Shown piece by piece: positions 17,190 to 24,881 of a DNA stretch of 64,000 nt (position 1 is its first letter; every line of letters begins with the position of its first letter). The translations under genes were made by a program, and so were the position numbers. The stretch spans positions 186,001-250,000 of the forward strand of contig CAWBKD010000046.1 in NCBI GenBank assembly GCA_963789225.1, written 5' to 3'. The stretch is from Palsa-504 sp963789225 (GTDB lineage: Bacteria > Actinomycetota > Actinomycetes > Streptosporangiales > Streptosporangiaceae). The notes below the pieces were generated by a model. It saw only the letters and a list, made by a program, of their open reading frames with translations. It searched no databases and was not told the DNA's origin.

Positions 17190-18063
17190 CGCCGGCCTCG
17201 ACCCCGTTACCCTCGTCCCCGGTGGAGCGGCGCCGCTCGCACCAGGCGGCGTCGCTGCAGATCCACCCGTCGCGGACGGGCACCTCGACCAGGTAGGCGT
17301 CGACGGCGCCGCACAGCAGGCAGGAGGCGCCCTCCGTCCGCTCGACCTGGAAGGCGACGTCGTCGAAGGCCAGCGGCTCGACGTCGGTGTGCGGCGGCAC
17401 CGCGTACACCCGCTTCTCCCGCCCGGCGCCGAACAGCGCGAGGAACTCGGCCTGGTGCAGCTTAGGCACGTCCCAGCGCGGGATCGGGGTGGTAGCCATG
17501 ACGTATCGCCCGCCGACCAGCACCGGGTAGCCCGTGCTCTGGGTGATGACGCCGTTGCGGACTAGGTCCTCGTACAGGCTGACCCAGATCGCGGTGTAAT
17601 CGGCCTCCGCGTGCATCCGCCGCAGCTCGCGCATGTCCCGCTCGACGCCGCGCAGCGGCTCGGGGACCGGGACCTGCAGCACCAGGACCTGATCCGGGCC
17701 GAGCGGGTCCTCGGGGATGCGATGTCGCGTCTGGATGATGCTGGCGGCCCGAGCGTCGGTCGTCTGCGCCGCGCCGGTGCTGGCCACGATCAGCCGGCGC
17801 AGGTTCGCGGCGTTGACGCCCGCGTCGTCACCCTGATCGATCACCTTGACCGTGTCCTGCGGCCCGATCACGGCCAGGGTCACCTGGAGGCCGCCCGAGC
17901 CCCAGCCCCTGGCGACCGGCATTTCCCGGCTGGCGAACGGGACCTGGTAGCCGGGGACGGCCACCGCGGTCAGCAGCGCGCACCGGATCTCCCGCTTGGA
18001 CTGCTCGTCGAGGTGCCCGAATTCCTCCGCTGCGGTGGAGGCAGCCAGCGCGCTCACCGTCAT
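17182..18063 (-). CDS. phnJ: alpha-D-ribose 1-methylphosphonate 5-phosphate C-P lyase
   Basis: 293 aa. Radical-SAM-dependent enzyme that breaks the C-P bond to give methane and a cyclic ribose phosphate. The 4Fe-4S cysteines are near the C-terminus: Cys248 and Cys251 (SCLLC), Cys269 (WICSD) and Cys275 (WCERR). The gap between the second and third Cys is 17 residues, shorter than the 21 or so I recall for the E. coli enzyme; the last pair keeps the x5 spacing. N-terminal PhnJ blocks GYQVPFASREMP and GWGSGGLQVTLA are conserved. ATGA overlap with phnI. Confidence 0.94.
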   Translation of the reverse strand: MTVSALAASTAAEEFGHLDEQSKREIRCALLTAVAVPGYQVPFASREMPVARGWGSGGLQVTLAVIGPQDTVKVIDQGDDAGVNAANLRRLIVASTGAAQTTDARAASIIQTRHRIPEDPLGPDQVLVLQVPVPEPLRGVERDMRELRRMHAEADYTAIWVSLYEDLVRNGVITQSTGYPVLVGGRYVMATTPIPRWDVPKLHQAEFLALFGAGREKRVYAVPPHTDVEPLAFDDVAFQVERTEGASCLLCGAVDAYLVEVPVRDGWICSDAAWCERRRSTGDEGNGVEAGDA

Positions 18064-19211
18064 CGGGTGACCCCCGCTGCCGTGGCCGCCGCCACCGGGG
18101 ACGACTCGGCGGCCGGCGACTCCATCACGCGGCGTTCGGCTGCCGCTTTTATAGCCACCTTGCGGTCCACCATCGAGCGGAACGTGACATAGTGCGGGAG
18201 TTTGAGGTGCTCAAGGAAGCCGGATGCGTCCAGCCCGTCCGTGGTCATCAGCACGCTCTGCTCCAGCGCGCTGCGGCCGCCGTCCCGCTCCACCGCGATG
18301 TCGAGGTTGGCCATCGCGATCGCCTTGCGCTCGTTGTGGCCCAGGCACAGCCCGTATCCGACGTCGAAGAACGCGCGCTCCTCCTGCGCGCCGTCGAGGT
18401 CCTCGATCGCCTCGACCTCGGTGACGCGGACCGAGCCGAGGCATACCGGCTGCCCGGTCACCGGGTGCACGACCCGGACGGGAAGCCGGCCGTGCCGCAC
18501 CTCGCCGAGCGTGACCTCGTGGATGTAGCCGTCCGGGCCGAGGATGTTGCGGTACCAGAGGTTGACCAGGGCCCCGGTCTCGGCTCTGGCCATGACCGAC
18601 AGGCGGGCGGACCGCGGCGCACCAGGTCGCACGGGGTCCTTGGTGACGTCGTGCGGCTCCGGGTCGTCGTCGCGCCGCCGGTCCCTGATCAGGCCCTGGC
18701 TCCGGAGCAGGTCGAGCAGCCGGCCGGGGTGCCGTCCGTTCGCGGTGCCCGCTTCAGGGGGCACCGGTTCGGGTGCTTCGGGTGGCTCCGGGCCGGCCGT
18801 CGCGGGCGGGCCCGTCCCGGTGTCAAGCAGCCTGCCGGCGTAGTCCAGCGTCCGGCCGAGCAGCTGGGGGCCGGGCGGGACCCGGTAGGCCGGCACGATC
18901 CGCCGCAGGATCTCTAGCTCGTCGGCGTGCACCGGTACCGGCTGGGCGAGCCGCATCCGGGTCGACCGGTAGGCCCGCAGCAGGTGCGCCGCCTCGATGA
19001 GGTCGCCCTCGGCCTGGCGCAGGGCCAGCGCGGCCAGCCGGGGGGCCCACAGCCCCGCCTCGCCCATCACCCGGTCGACGGCGAGGTTCAGCCGCTCCGT
19101 CACCTGGTCGGTCCCGAGCGGGGGGCTTGACCCGCCGTCCCGCTTGGCGCGCATCAGCTCCTCGGCGGCCAGGATCGCGTCCAGGCCACCCCGGGCCGCG
19201 GAGTAACCCAT
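18060..19211 (-). CDS. phnI: C-P lyase core subunit PhnI
   Basis: 383 aa, usual length. PhnI is the nucleosidase-like subunit that, with PhnGHL, swaps the adenine of ATP for phosphonate. Conserved GYSAARGGLDAILAAE start, NLAVDRVMGEAGLWAP and the C-terminal GYGLCLGHNERKAIAMANLD block containing the catalytic region. A Pro/Ala-rich insert near residues 135-165 is unconserved linker. The start lies immediately after the phnH stop. Confidence 0.94.
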   Translation of the reverse strand: MGYSAARGGLDAILAAEELMRAKRDGGSSPPLGTDQVTERLNLAVDRVMGEAGLWAPRLAALALRQAEGDLIEAAHLLRAYRSTRMRLAQPVPVHADELEILRRIVPAYRVPPGPQLLGRTLDYAGRLLDTGTGPPATAGPEPPEAPEPVPPEAGTANGRHPGRLLDLLRSQGLIRDRRRDDDPEPHDVTKDPVRPGAPRSARLSVMARAETGALVNLWYRNILGPDGYIHEVTLGEVRHGRLPVRVVHPVTGQPVCLGSVRVTEVEAIEDLDGAQEERAFFDVGYGLCLGHNERKAIAMANLDIAVERDGGRSALEQSVLMTTDGLDASGFLEHLKLPHYVTFRSMVDRKVAIKAAAERRVMESPAAESSPVAAATAAGVTR

Positions 19212-19793
19212 TCAGACCACCGCCTGCCGGGCCGAACGCGGTAGCCCGGCCACCCGGCCGCGCTCGTCGACCAGCCACACGTCGACCCCGGCCGGGAACA
19301 TCGCGTTGGCGGCGCGCAGGGCGTCGAACACCTCGCGGCTCACGCCGTTCACGCCGAGCCGAGTCCGGCCGTTCACGCCCGGCCCTTTCAGTTCGATGGT
19401 TGTCTCCCCCGGACCGCCCTCGAACAGGGCGCCGCAGGCCAGGCCGACCTTGGCGCCGTCCTCGGGAGCGGCGGCGCTGCCGCGCCGCAGCCGCGAGACC
19501 GTCTCGGTGCTGGCCGTCCCGTAAATCGCCGCTAGCGACGCTTCGTCGATGCCGACCGGCGAGGCGCCCGTGGCACGGCAGATCCGCGCCTGCCACTCGG
19601 GCGCACCCGCTACGGCGACCTTCGACCCGATCACGGCGATAGCCAGGGGCACGATGCCGGGGCCCACCCGTCCGCTTTCCTGGGGCAGCCGGAAGACGCG
19701 ACCCGGCCGGGCCAGGCTCTCGAGCAGGACGCGGAACACCGCCTGGGAGGCCAGCGGGCTGAGCCGATCGGATGTCGCTGTCCCGGCGCTCAT
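19212..19793 (-). CDS. phnH: C-P lyase core subunit PhnH
   Basis: 193 aa. Structural subunit of the PhnGHIJ core. Family features: QAVFRVLLESLARPGRV near the N-terminus, the central CGALFEGGPGETTIELKGPG and the C-terminal RAANAMFPAGVDVWLVD block. ATG 19793 shares one base with the phnG stop (TGATG), which fixes the start; the longer frame upstream overlaps phnG. Confidence 0.93.
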   Translation of the reverse strand: MSAGTATSDRLSPLASQAVFRVLLESLARPGRVFRLPQESGRVGPGIVPLAIAVIGSKVAVAGAPEWQARICRATGASPVGIDEASLAAIYGTASTETVSRLRRGSAAAPEDGAKVGLACGALFEGGPGETTIELKGPGVNGRTRLGVNGVSREVFDALRAANAMFPAGVDVWLVDERGRVAGLPRSARQAVV

Positions 19794-20296
19794 CAGGTGA
19801 GCTCCTCGAAGCGCACTTCGGTGCGGGCCAGTTCCGCCCACTCCCTGGCGGCCTCCTCGGCGCGGCGGCGCTCGGTGCGACGGCAGAGCAGGTCGACCTC
19901 CCGCGCCAGGCCGGTTCGGGAAGCCGCTTCGGCGTCGCAGATGGCAGCGGCCAGGGTAGCGGCGGCGTCATCGCCGAGGCGCATCGCCCAGCCGCGCTGA
20001 CCCCGGTGCTCGACTTCGGCCTCGGTGGCCAGCACGTCGGCCAGGATGAATCGCTCGCCGACTACCGGCTCGCGCACGCAGAGCGGGATGGTACCGACGG
20101 TGGGCGGCTCGATGACCCGCGTGCCCGGCTCGGCCTCCAGGCACCGGTCAGCCAGCGCTACCAGCTCGGACTCCTCGGCCACCGCGAGCAGCTCGGCGCG
20201 CCGACCCGGCGGCAGCGCCGCCTCGGCGTCCCGGTCGCGGCCGTCGCCGTCCGGCTCGGCCAGATCAGCGGGCGCCGCCTGCTGGTCGGGAGGCAT
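19793..20296 (-). CDS. phnG: C-P lyase core subunit PhnG
   Basis: 167 aa. First gene of the operon. PhnG blocks: RAELLAVAEESELVALAD, REPVVGERFILADVLATEAEV with the GERF..GEV-type core, and RGWAMRLGDDAAATLAAAI. The N-terminal 25 residues (Asp/Gly/Ala-rich) are an unconserved extension. The promoter and operator at 20384-20426 lie about 90 bp upstream. Confidence 0.92.
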   Translation of the reverse strand: MPPDQQAAPADLAEPDGDGRDRDAEAALPPGRRAELLAVAEESELVALADRCLEAEPGTRVIEPPTVGTIPLCVREPVVGERFILADVLATEAEVEHRGQRGWAMRLGDDAAATLAAAICDAEAASRTGLAREVDLLCRRTERRRAEEAAREWAELARTEVRFEELT

Positions 20297-20320
20297 GTGA
20301 TCTCGCTCCGTCGCTCGCTT

Positions 20321-20366
20321 GGGCTTGCTGGGCTTGCTGGGCTTGCGTCGCTTTGGGCTTGCGTCG
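20321..20366. repeat. short tandem repeat in the phn leader
   Basis: The 9-bp unit GGGCTTGCT occurs at 20321 and 20330, continues imperfectly at 20339 (GGGCTTGCG), and a further GGGCTTGCGTCG is at 20355. It lies in the untranslated leader of the phn operon; no function is evident. Confidence 0.6.
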
Positions 20367-20383
20367 GCCAGGCTCGGGACTGG

Positions 20384-20426
20384 CTTGTCTAGGTTATCTA
20401 TACAAGCTGGGCCGAAGGAGTGTCAA
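20384..20426 (-). promoter_or_regulatory. phn operon promoter with GntR (HutC/PhnF-type) operator
   Basis: On the minus strand TTGACA (20426-20421) is followed by an 18-bp spacer and TATAGA (20402-20397), a near-consensus sigma-70-type promoter. Overlapping the -10 is the inverted repeat CTTGTCTAG-GTTAT-CTATACAAG (20384-20406), with 9-bp arms differing at one position. The CTTGT.TAG half-site resembles known HutC-family operators. PhnF, encoded just upstream, is the obvious ligand-responsive repressor. Confidence 0.8.
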
Positions 20427-20446
20427 GCATCCCTGTTTGCGGTTCG

Positions 20447-21154
20447 CTACCTGAAGTCGCCCACCTCGATGACGACGTTGAACACGTCCGTCCGCAGCCA
20501 TCCGTCCTGGAGTTCGACCGGGACGCGCAGGCGCTCGGACTCCAGCCGGCCGCAGTTGTGGTACAGGTCGGGCCGGCCGCGCAGGTTCAGCTGCGCGGCG
20601 ACTTCCTCCGGTGCGGCCGACACCTCGCACCGGTACCACGCCCGCCTCGGGTGCAGGTCGTACTCCTCCGCCAGCGCGCGGTACAGCGAACCGTCCGGGC
20701 CGAGCTTCTCCTGCAGGCCAGGCACCAGCGCGGCGGGCAGGACGCTGATCCCGACGCCGACCGGCTCGTTCTCGAGCCACCGCGTCCGCCGCAACTCCAC
20801 CACGTGGGCCCGCGGGGCCAGCGCGAGGGACCGGCGCTCGACCGAGGTCGGCGGGCGGACGAGCACCTTGTCGGTCGTCGTGGCGGGGTTGCCGCCTGCG
20901 CTGCGCACGATCTCGGTGAAGGACGCCGGGCCCTCGGTCGAGATCCGGTAGTCCAGCCGGCGGGCGACGAACGTCCCCCGGCCCTGGATCCGCCGGACCA
21001 GGTGCCTGCGCTCAAGCTCCTGCAGCGCCGCCCGCGCGGTCAGGCGGTGGACCTTGTGATGCCGGGCGAGCTCGTTCTCGGACGGGACCGGATCGCCCGG
21101 CGAGGCCTTGGCCAGCTGCTCCTCGAGCCGCTGCGAGAGGCTGAGATACGACAT
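20447..21154 (-). CDS. phnF: GntR/HutC-family regulator PhnF
   Basis: 235 aa. N-terminal GntR winged helix (PSENELARHHKVHRLTARAAL, then RRIQGRGTFVARR) and a C-terminal UTRA ligand-binding domain (VVELRRTRWLENEPVGVGISV to the end). In E. coli and mycobacteria PhnF represses phosphonate/phosphate uptake genes. ATG 21154 chosen because the HTH domain starts at the usual distance; the longer in-frame start at 21205 lacks support. It precedes the phn operon in the same direction, separated by 150 bp that hold the phn promoter. Confidence 0.88.
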   Translation of the reverse strand: MSYLSLSQRLEEQLAKASPGDPVPSENELARHHKVHRLTARAALQELERRHLVRRIQGRGTFVARRLDYRISTEGPASFTEIVRSAGGNPATTTDKVLVRPPTSVERRSLALAPRAHVVELRRTRWLENEPVGVGISVLPAALVPGLQEKLGPDGSLYRALAEEYDLHPRRAWYRCEVSAAPEEVAAQLNLRGRPDLYHNCGRLESERLRVPVELQDGWLRTDVFNVVIEVGDFR

Positions 21155-21314
21155 CACGCAGTCAATGTAAGGCCGTGCGCGTCCGTTAGGCACGCAGCAC
21201 GCCACGGACCGCGATTACCCACGCGTCAAGTCGGGCGCCGGGGCACGCTTCCGGCGCGCGGCCGGTTAGCGCGCGTCGCCGAATAATCCCGGCGGCGTCG
21301 GGTAGCTGGGGGCC

Positions 21315-21491
21315 GTGGCTAGAACAAGAAGCGTCGGCGGGTACGCCATCCCCGGCATCGTCCTCTTTTTCATCTGGGTGGTCATCGTCATCCTGGTCAT
21401 CATCCTGCTCGCGTTCATCGTGCACTGGGCCGGCGGCGGATCACTCAACCTGCACCTGGGTCACTTCGTCCTGGACGTCGGCTTCACCTGA
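21315..21491 (+). CDS. small single-span membrane protein
   Basis: 58 aa from GTG 21315 to TGA 21489-21491. A short basic N-terminus (ARTRSVGGYAIPG) precedes one long hydrophobic helix rich in Ile/Val (about residues 15-38), then a polar tail HWAGGGSLNLHLGHFVLD. The hydrophobic helix and the perfect hairpin right after the stop support a real gene. Function unknown; it resembles small actinobacterial membrane proteins of unknown role. Confidence 0.6.
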   Translation: MARTRSVGGYAIPGIVLFFIWVVIVILVIILLAFIVHWAGGGSLNLHLGHFVLDVGFT

Positions 21492-21507
21492 CCGGCGGCC
21501 GCAACCC

Positions 21508-21537
21508 ACGCGCCCGTCACGCATGTGACGGGCGCGT
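21508..21537 (+). terminator. strong terminator hairpin
   Basis: ACGCGCCCGTCAC and GTGACGGGCGCGT are perfect 13-bp arms around a 4-nt loop (GCAT), 16 bp after the stop of the small membrane protein. There is no T tract, which is usual in high-GC actinobacteria. Confidence 0.8.
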
Positions 21538-21737
21538 CTGCTTGTGTGCCCTGTCGGTCAAGCGGCTCGGGTCGCTGAGGTGCTGAGGTGCTGAGCAATA
21601 TACGTCAGCTGACCGATGTCTCTGCGTGCAACTTGCAGCACTATTTGTCGCGCAACTGGCATCGGGCCGCTCCCGTGCTACCCCCAGCACCTATGCGAAA
21701 AGGCCCGCGTGCCTCTGTCCAGACCTCAAGGAGCACC

Positions 21738-21971
21738 GTGACCGGCAACGCGTCGCCCCCGAACAGCGCTCGGTTCCTGACCATTTTCGAGGCAGCCACG
21801 ATCTTGCGGGTGTCGAAGCAGACCGTGTACCGCCTCGTGCGCGCCGGCGACCTGGAGGCGATCCGGGTCGGCCGGTCCTTCCGCATCCCGACGCATGCGG
21901 TGAAGCCGCGGGCATCGACCGTTCCCCAGCAAGGCAGGACATGGGATGACTTGACCGATCTGTCGTCTTGA
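21738..21971 (+). CDS. excisionase/BldC-like helix-turn-helix protein
   Basis: 77 aa. TIFEAATILRVSKQTVYRLV is the HTH_17/excisionase motif, followed by the wing AGDLEAIRVGRSFRIPTHAV. GTG 21738 has AAGGAG six bases upstream, which fixes the start against the longer frame from 21588. It could be a chromosomal regulator or the leftover directionality factor of an integrated element; no integrase is next to it. Confidence 0.75.
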   Translation: MTGNASPPNSARFLTIFEAATILRVSKQTVYRLVRAGDLEAIRVGRSFRIPTHAVKPRASTVPQQGRTWDDLTDLSS

Positions 21972-21995
21972 CTACAATATGTAGCTAACTAGTTA
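21972..21995. promoter_or_regulatory. AT-rich palindromes upstream of the 22090 gene
   Basis: CTACA-ATA-TGTAG (21972-21984) and the perfect 10-bp palindrome TAACTAGTTA (21986-21995) lie side by side in a short AT-rich stretch between the HTH gene and the next start. They look like operator half-sites. Confidence 0.45.
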
Positions 21996-22089
21996 CTATA
22001 TGGAGTCAATCTTCAGAGACGAGGGCGAGTCACCGTGCGCGACACCTGGACCTGAGCCCGTGCTCAAACTGGCTGACCGGAGGACGCCC

Positions 22090-22548
22090 GTGAACACCAC
22101 CCGAGCCGATGAACACCAGCGGGGGACCCGGCTGCGCGTTCTGGCGCTCATCAGCGACGCCGAGAGCGCGGGAGACCGGGATTGGCCGGGCCGCACCCGG
22201 GTGAAGTTCCTGCGGGCGGCCGACGCCTTCGACCGGCGGGACCACATCATGTCGGCCGCGGCCTACCTGTTGCACCTCAAGGCCACGCTCAGTTCCGCCG
22301 TCCATGACCACCCAGGGTTCGTCCCCGACGAGTACGTGGCCAGCCTGACCGTCGAGGACCTGCACAGCCCCGGCACCGACCCGGCGGTCCTCGCCACCGA
22401 GTTGTGCAGCGACGGCATGTGGCGGCGCACCAACGGCGGCTACCGCGTGCTGGACTGGCCGGCCGTCCAGTCCAGCATCGATCATGTTCGCGAGCTCAGG
22501 ACGGTGGATCAGCCCGCCACGAACCGGGAGCGCAACGGCCAGGGCTAA
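22090..22548 (+). CDS. hypothetical protein
   Basis: 152 aa from GTG 22090 (GGAGG six bases upstream); ATG 22000 in frame lacks a ribosome binding site. The C-terminal half (FVPDEYVASLTVEDL, then MWRRTNGGYRVLDWPAV) resembles a small winged-helix region seen in phage- and plasmid-type regulatory proteins of actinobacteria. With the excisionase-like gene just upstream it may be the remains of an integrative element. I do not recognise a function. Confidence 0.55.
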   Translation: MNTTRADEHQRGTRLRVLALISDAESAGDRDWPGRTRVKFLRAADAFDRRDHIMSAAAYLLHLKATLSSAVHDHPGFVPDEYVASLTVEDLHSPGTDPAVLATELCSDGMWRRTNGGYRVLDWPAVQSSIDHVRELRTVDQPATNRERNGQG

Positions 22549-22613
22549 CGGATATCAAGCCCGGTGACGGCGCGGCCGATGATCATGCGCTGGCCGCAGA
22601 CGGAGCCCTGGAA
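22545..22613 (-). pseudogene. 3' remnant of an acyl-CoA dehydrogenase gene
   Basis: The minus-strand frame ending at 22545 reads QRMIIGRAVTGLDIR and stop, the same C-terminus as the intact acyl-CoA dehydrogenase at 29836-31080 (QRMIIGRAVTGLDVR). The DNA of 22554-22593 matches 29845-29884 at 37 of 40 positions. Just upstream (KFQGSVCG) similarity fades. No dehydrogenase body is present; a tetR gene ends at 22622. Confidence 0.75.
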
Positions 22614-22621
22614 CTTCGGGC

Positions 22622-23257
22622 TTAGGGGCGCAGGAGGCGGTTGAGGAGTTCCTCGACTGCCCGGCGGCCCTCGGCGACCGCTGCCCCGGAGTCGGGGGCA
22701 CGGGCGACGACCATGGCGGCCTCGTCGAGGGCTGCGACGATCATGTAGGAGAACGGCCCCACGAGCTCCTGCGGCAGGCGGCCGCTGTCGCTGACCGCCT
22801 GCAACATGGCCCGCGTGGCACCCACCGTGCGCCCCTCGTCCATGGCCTGCCACTGCTCCCAGCCGAGCACCGAGACCGCGTCCACCAGCATGACGCGCTG
22901 GATGACCGGGTCTCCGGCCAGGTCGATCCACGCCAGGGCGCCGGTGTGCATCGCGTCGACGGGGTCGGTGCAGTCGCGGATGGCTTCGGTGACCTGCGCC
23001 GTGACGCGCTCGCTGAGTGCTTGAAGGACGGCCTTGAACAGGGCTTCCTTGCCCGCGAAGTGGTGGTAGAGCGCGCCGCGGCTGACCCCGGCGGCGGCCA
23101 GCACCGCCTCGATCGAGGTGCCCTCGTAGCCGCGGTCGGCGAACAGGCTGGTGGCCACCTCGATGAGCTGCCCGCGCGTGGCACGGCCCTGGGCGGCCCG
23201 CTTGCCGGGGGCGGTCTGCTGCGGTGAGGCGGCCTGCTGTTCGGTCATGGAACTCAT
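22622..23257 (-). CDS. TetR family transcriptional regulator
   Basis: 211 aa. N-terminal HTH: TRGQLIEVATSLFADRGYEGTSIEAVLAAAGVSRGALYHHF, then a divergent ligand-binding helical domain with the TetR_C motif around AMDEGRTVGATRAML. It is transcribed away from the hydrolase/ABC cassette at 23394-29812, and two palindromes occupy the shared intergenic space. I infer it represses that cassette, relieved by an unknown small molecule. Confidence 0.9.
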   Translation of the reverse strand: MSSMTEQQAASPQQTAPGKRAAQGRATRGQLIEVATSLFADRGYEGTSIEAVLAAAGVSRGALYHHFAGKEALFKAVLQALSERVTAQVTEAIRDCTDPVDAMHTGALAWIDLAGDPVIQRVMLVDAVSVLGWEQWQAMDEGRTVGATRAMLQAVSDSGRLPQELVGPFSYMIVAALDEAAMVVARAPDSGAAVAEGRRAVEELLNRLLRP

Positions 23258-23323
23258 TTGTACCTCGTGTTACGCCCCTGGCGGAGCTTGCCTTCGTTCC
23301 GGGATGAACTTCGGGCCAAGACC

Positions 23324-23369
23324 TTGACAGACCGACAGTCGGTATGTATTTACTAGACCAACAGTCGGT
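23324..23369. promoter_or_regulatory. TetR double operator and promoter for the hydrolase cassette
   Basis: ACCGACAGTCGGT (23331-23343, perfect palindrome) and ACCAACAGTCGGT (23357-23369) form two copies spaced 26 bp apart, each followed by ATGTA. A TTGACA at 23324-23329 precedes the first copy, so bound TetR would block the promoter towards the hydrolase gene. Confidence 0.75.
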
Positions 23370-23393
23370 ATGTAAAAGATAGGAGACCCTCTC

Positions 23394-24245
23394 GTGGACG
23401 TCAACACGTTCCTCTCCCACCGCCGGTCCCTGGCCACCCCGTCCGGCGAGATCGCCTGCACCGAGTTCGGCGCAGGGCCCACCGCGCTGTTCGTGCACGG
23501 CCTCGGCACCAGCGGTGTGTTGTGGCGGCAGGTCATCGAGGACCTGAGCGACACCAGCCGCTGCATCGCGGCCGACCTGCCCGCGCACGGCGCCAGTCCC
23601 GCCCGCAGTGACATGTCCCCCACCGCGCTCGCCGAGGCGCTCGCCGACCTGTGCGACAGCCTCGGGCTCGGCCAGGTCAACCTGGTCGGCAACGACACCG
23701 GCGGCGCCATCGCGCAGATCTTCGCCGCCCGTCACCCGGGCCAGATCCGGACGCTCACCCTCACCAACTGCGAATGCGAGGGCAACTTCCCGCCGGCGGA
23801 GTTCGCGCCATTCGTCGAGCAGGCGCAGCAGGGCGCGGTTGCGCCGCTGCTTGTCGAGCTCGCCGCGAACCCGGAGACCTGGCCGGCGCACCCGCTGAGC
23901 ATGGGCTACCAGTACCCCGACCGGGTCCCCCAGGACGCCTGGCGGGACTACCTCACCGGGACCGCCGGGACCATCGAGGGCGCCCGTGACCTCGAGCGGC
24001 TGGTCGCCTCGCTCGACGCGGCCGACATCGAGGCCGCCGGCGGCCAACTGCGCACCCTCAACGTGCCGACCCTGCTGGTCTGGGGCACCGCGGACACGAT
24101 GTTCCCCGTCAAGTGGGCCTACCACCTGCGGGACCTGATCCCCGGGGCGCGCGAGGTCATCGAGATCGACGGGGCGAAGCTCTTCTTCCCCGAGGAGCGG
24201 CCCGAGGACCTGGTCCCGCACCTGCGGCGGCTGTGGGACCGGTAG
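23394..24245 (+). CDS. alpha/beta hydrolase (haloalkane dehalogenase-like, Asp nucleophile)
   Basis: 283 aa. HGLGTSGVLWRQVI gives the oxyanion-hole region; the nucleophile elbow is LVGNDTGGAIAQ, placing Asp101 at the nucleophile position as in haloalkane dehalogenases and some epoxide hydrolases. The C-terminal block DGAKLFFPEERPEDL aligns with the dehalogenase region holding the catalytic His, but His is replaced by Leu. GTG 23394 with AGGAG upstream. Paralogue of the hydrolase at 27938; first gene of the TetR-controlled cassette. Confidence 0.85.
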   Translation: MDVNTFLSHRRSLATPSGEIACTEFGAGPTALFVHGLGTSGVLWRQVIEDLSDTSRCIAADLPAHGASPARSDMSPTALAEALADLCDSLGLGQVNLVGNDTGGAIAQIFAARHPGQIRTLTLTNCECEGNFPPAEFAPFVEQAQQGAVAPLLVELAANPETWPAHPLSMGYQYPDRVPQDAWRDYLTGTAGTIEGARDLERLVASLDAADIEAAGGQLRTLNVPTLLVWGTADTMFPVKWAYHLRDLIPGAREVIEIDGAKLFFPEERPEDLVPHLRRLWDR

Positions 24246-24367
24246 CGCTCCGCACCCCTCGGGAGACCACGATCGCGCGGCCCGCCACCGCGCAGGCGCC
24301 ACGGACCACCGGCCAGGATCCCATCTCTAAATCCGATCGGGAGAAACCGGGAGAAGAGGAAAGGGAA

Positions 24368-24865
24368 ATGATCGAGGACCGCACAGCGACGAGCCAGCCA
24401 CCTGGCACCCACGAGCCGGACGTCCCGGCTGCTATCCGGAACGCCTCCCGGGTCATGTACGCGGGAGCGGTTGCTTCCGCCGGCCACGCAGTCGTCGTCT
24501 TGGTGACGACCGGGGCCACGAAGGTGGCTCTCCGGCAGAAGGACCCGAACCTGTCGGCCGGGGCGCTCAGCACGCTCACGAACGTCACGGTCATCGCCAC
24601 CGCGGTCATCGCGGTGATTGGCCTGGTGCTGTTCGTCTGGGTCGCGCGCGCGTGCAGGCGGGGCAAGAACTCGGCTCGGATCACCGCAGCCGTGCTTGCT
24701 GCGCTTGGCGTGCTGATCGCTATTTACGACATCAGCGCTGGCCGGAGCGCCGTGAACCTGATCTTCAGCTTCGTCGTGGCTGCTCTCGGGATCGCATCCG
24801 CCGCGGTGCTGTGGCAGCGCGGCGCCGGCGCGTACTTCCGGTACTTCAAGCGCCCGCAACTGTGA
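24368..24865 (+). CDS. four-helix membrane protein, unknown function
   Basis: 165 aa. Four hydrophobic segments at about residues 33-55, 72-100, 107-127 and 133-155 after a soluble N-terminus of about 25 residues. Ends in a basic/aromatic tail GAYFRYFKRPQL. ATG 24368 follows a purine-rich stretch. It lies 16 bp ahead of the ABC ATPase and probably works with it; no family is recognised. Confidence 0.75.
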   Translation: MIEDRTATSQPPGTHEPDVPAAIRNASRVMYAGAVASAGHAVVVLVTTGATKVALRQKDPNLSAGALSTLTNVTVIATAVIAVIGLVLFVWVARACRRGKNSARITAAVLAALGVLIAIYDISAGRSAVNLIFSFVVAALGIASAAVLWQRGAGAYFRYFKRPQL

Positions 24866-24881
24866 ACGAATCGAGGATGAG

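Noticed and set aside
20321..20366. CRISPR-like repeat array
   Set aside because: The units are only 9 bp, contiguous and without spacers; a simple tandem repeat. No CRISPR array or cas gene was seen anywhere in the window.
21738..22548. Active integrative element
   Set aside because: An excisionase-like and a phage-like small gene are present, but there is no integrase, replication or transfer gene next to them.
22622..24302. A 585-codon minus-strand protein ending in the dehydrogenase-like C-terminus
   Set aside because: It lies opposite the hydrolase and across tetR in another frame, and only the last 20 or so codons resemble a real protein.
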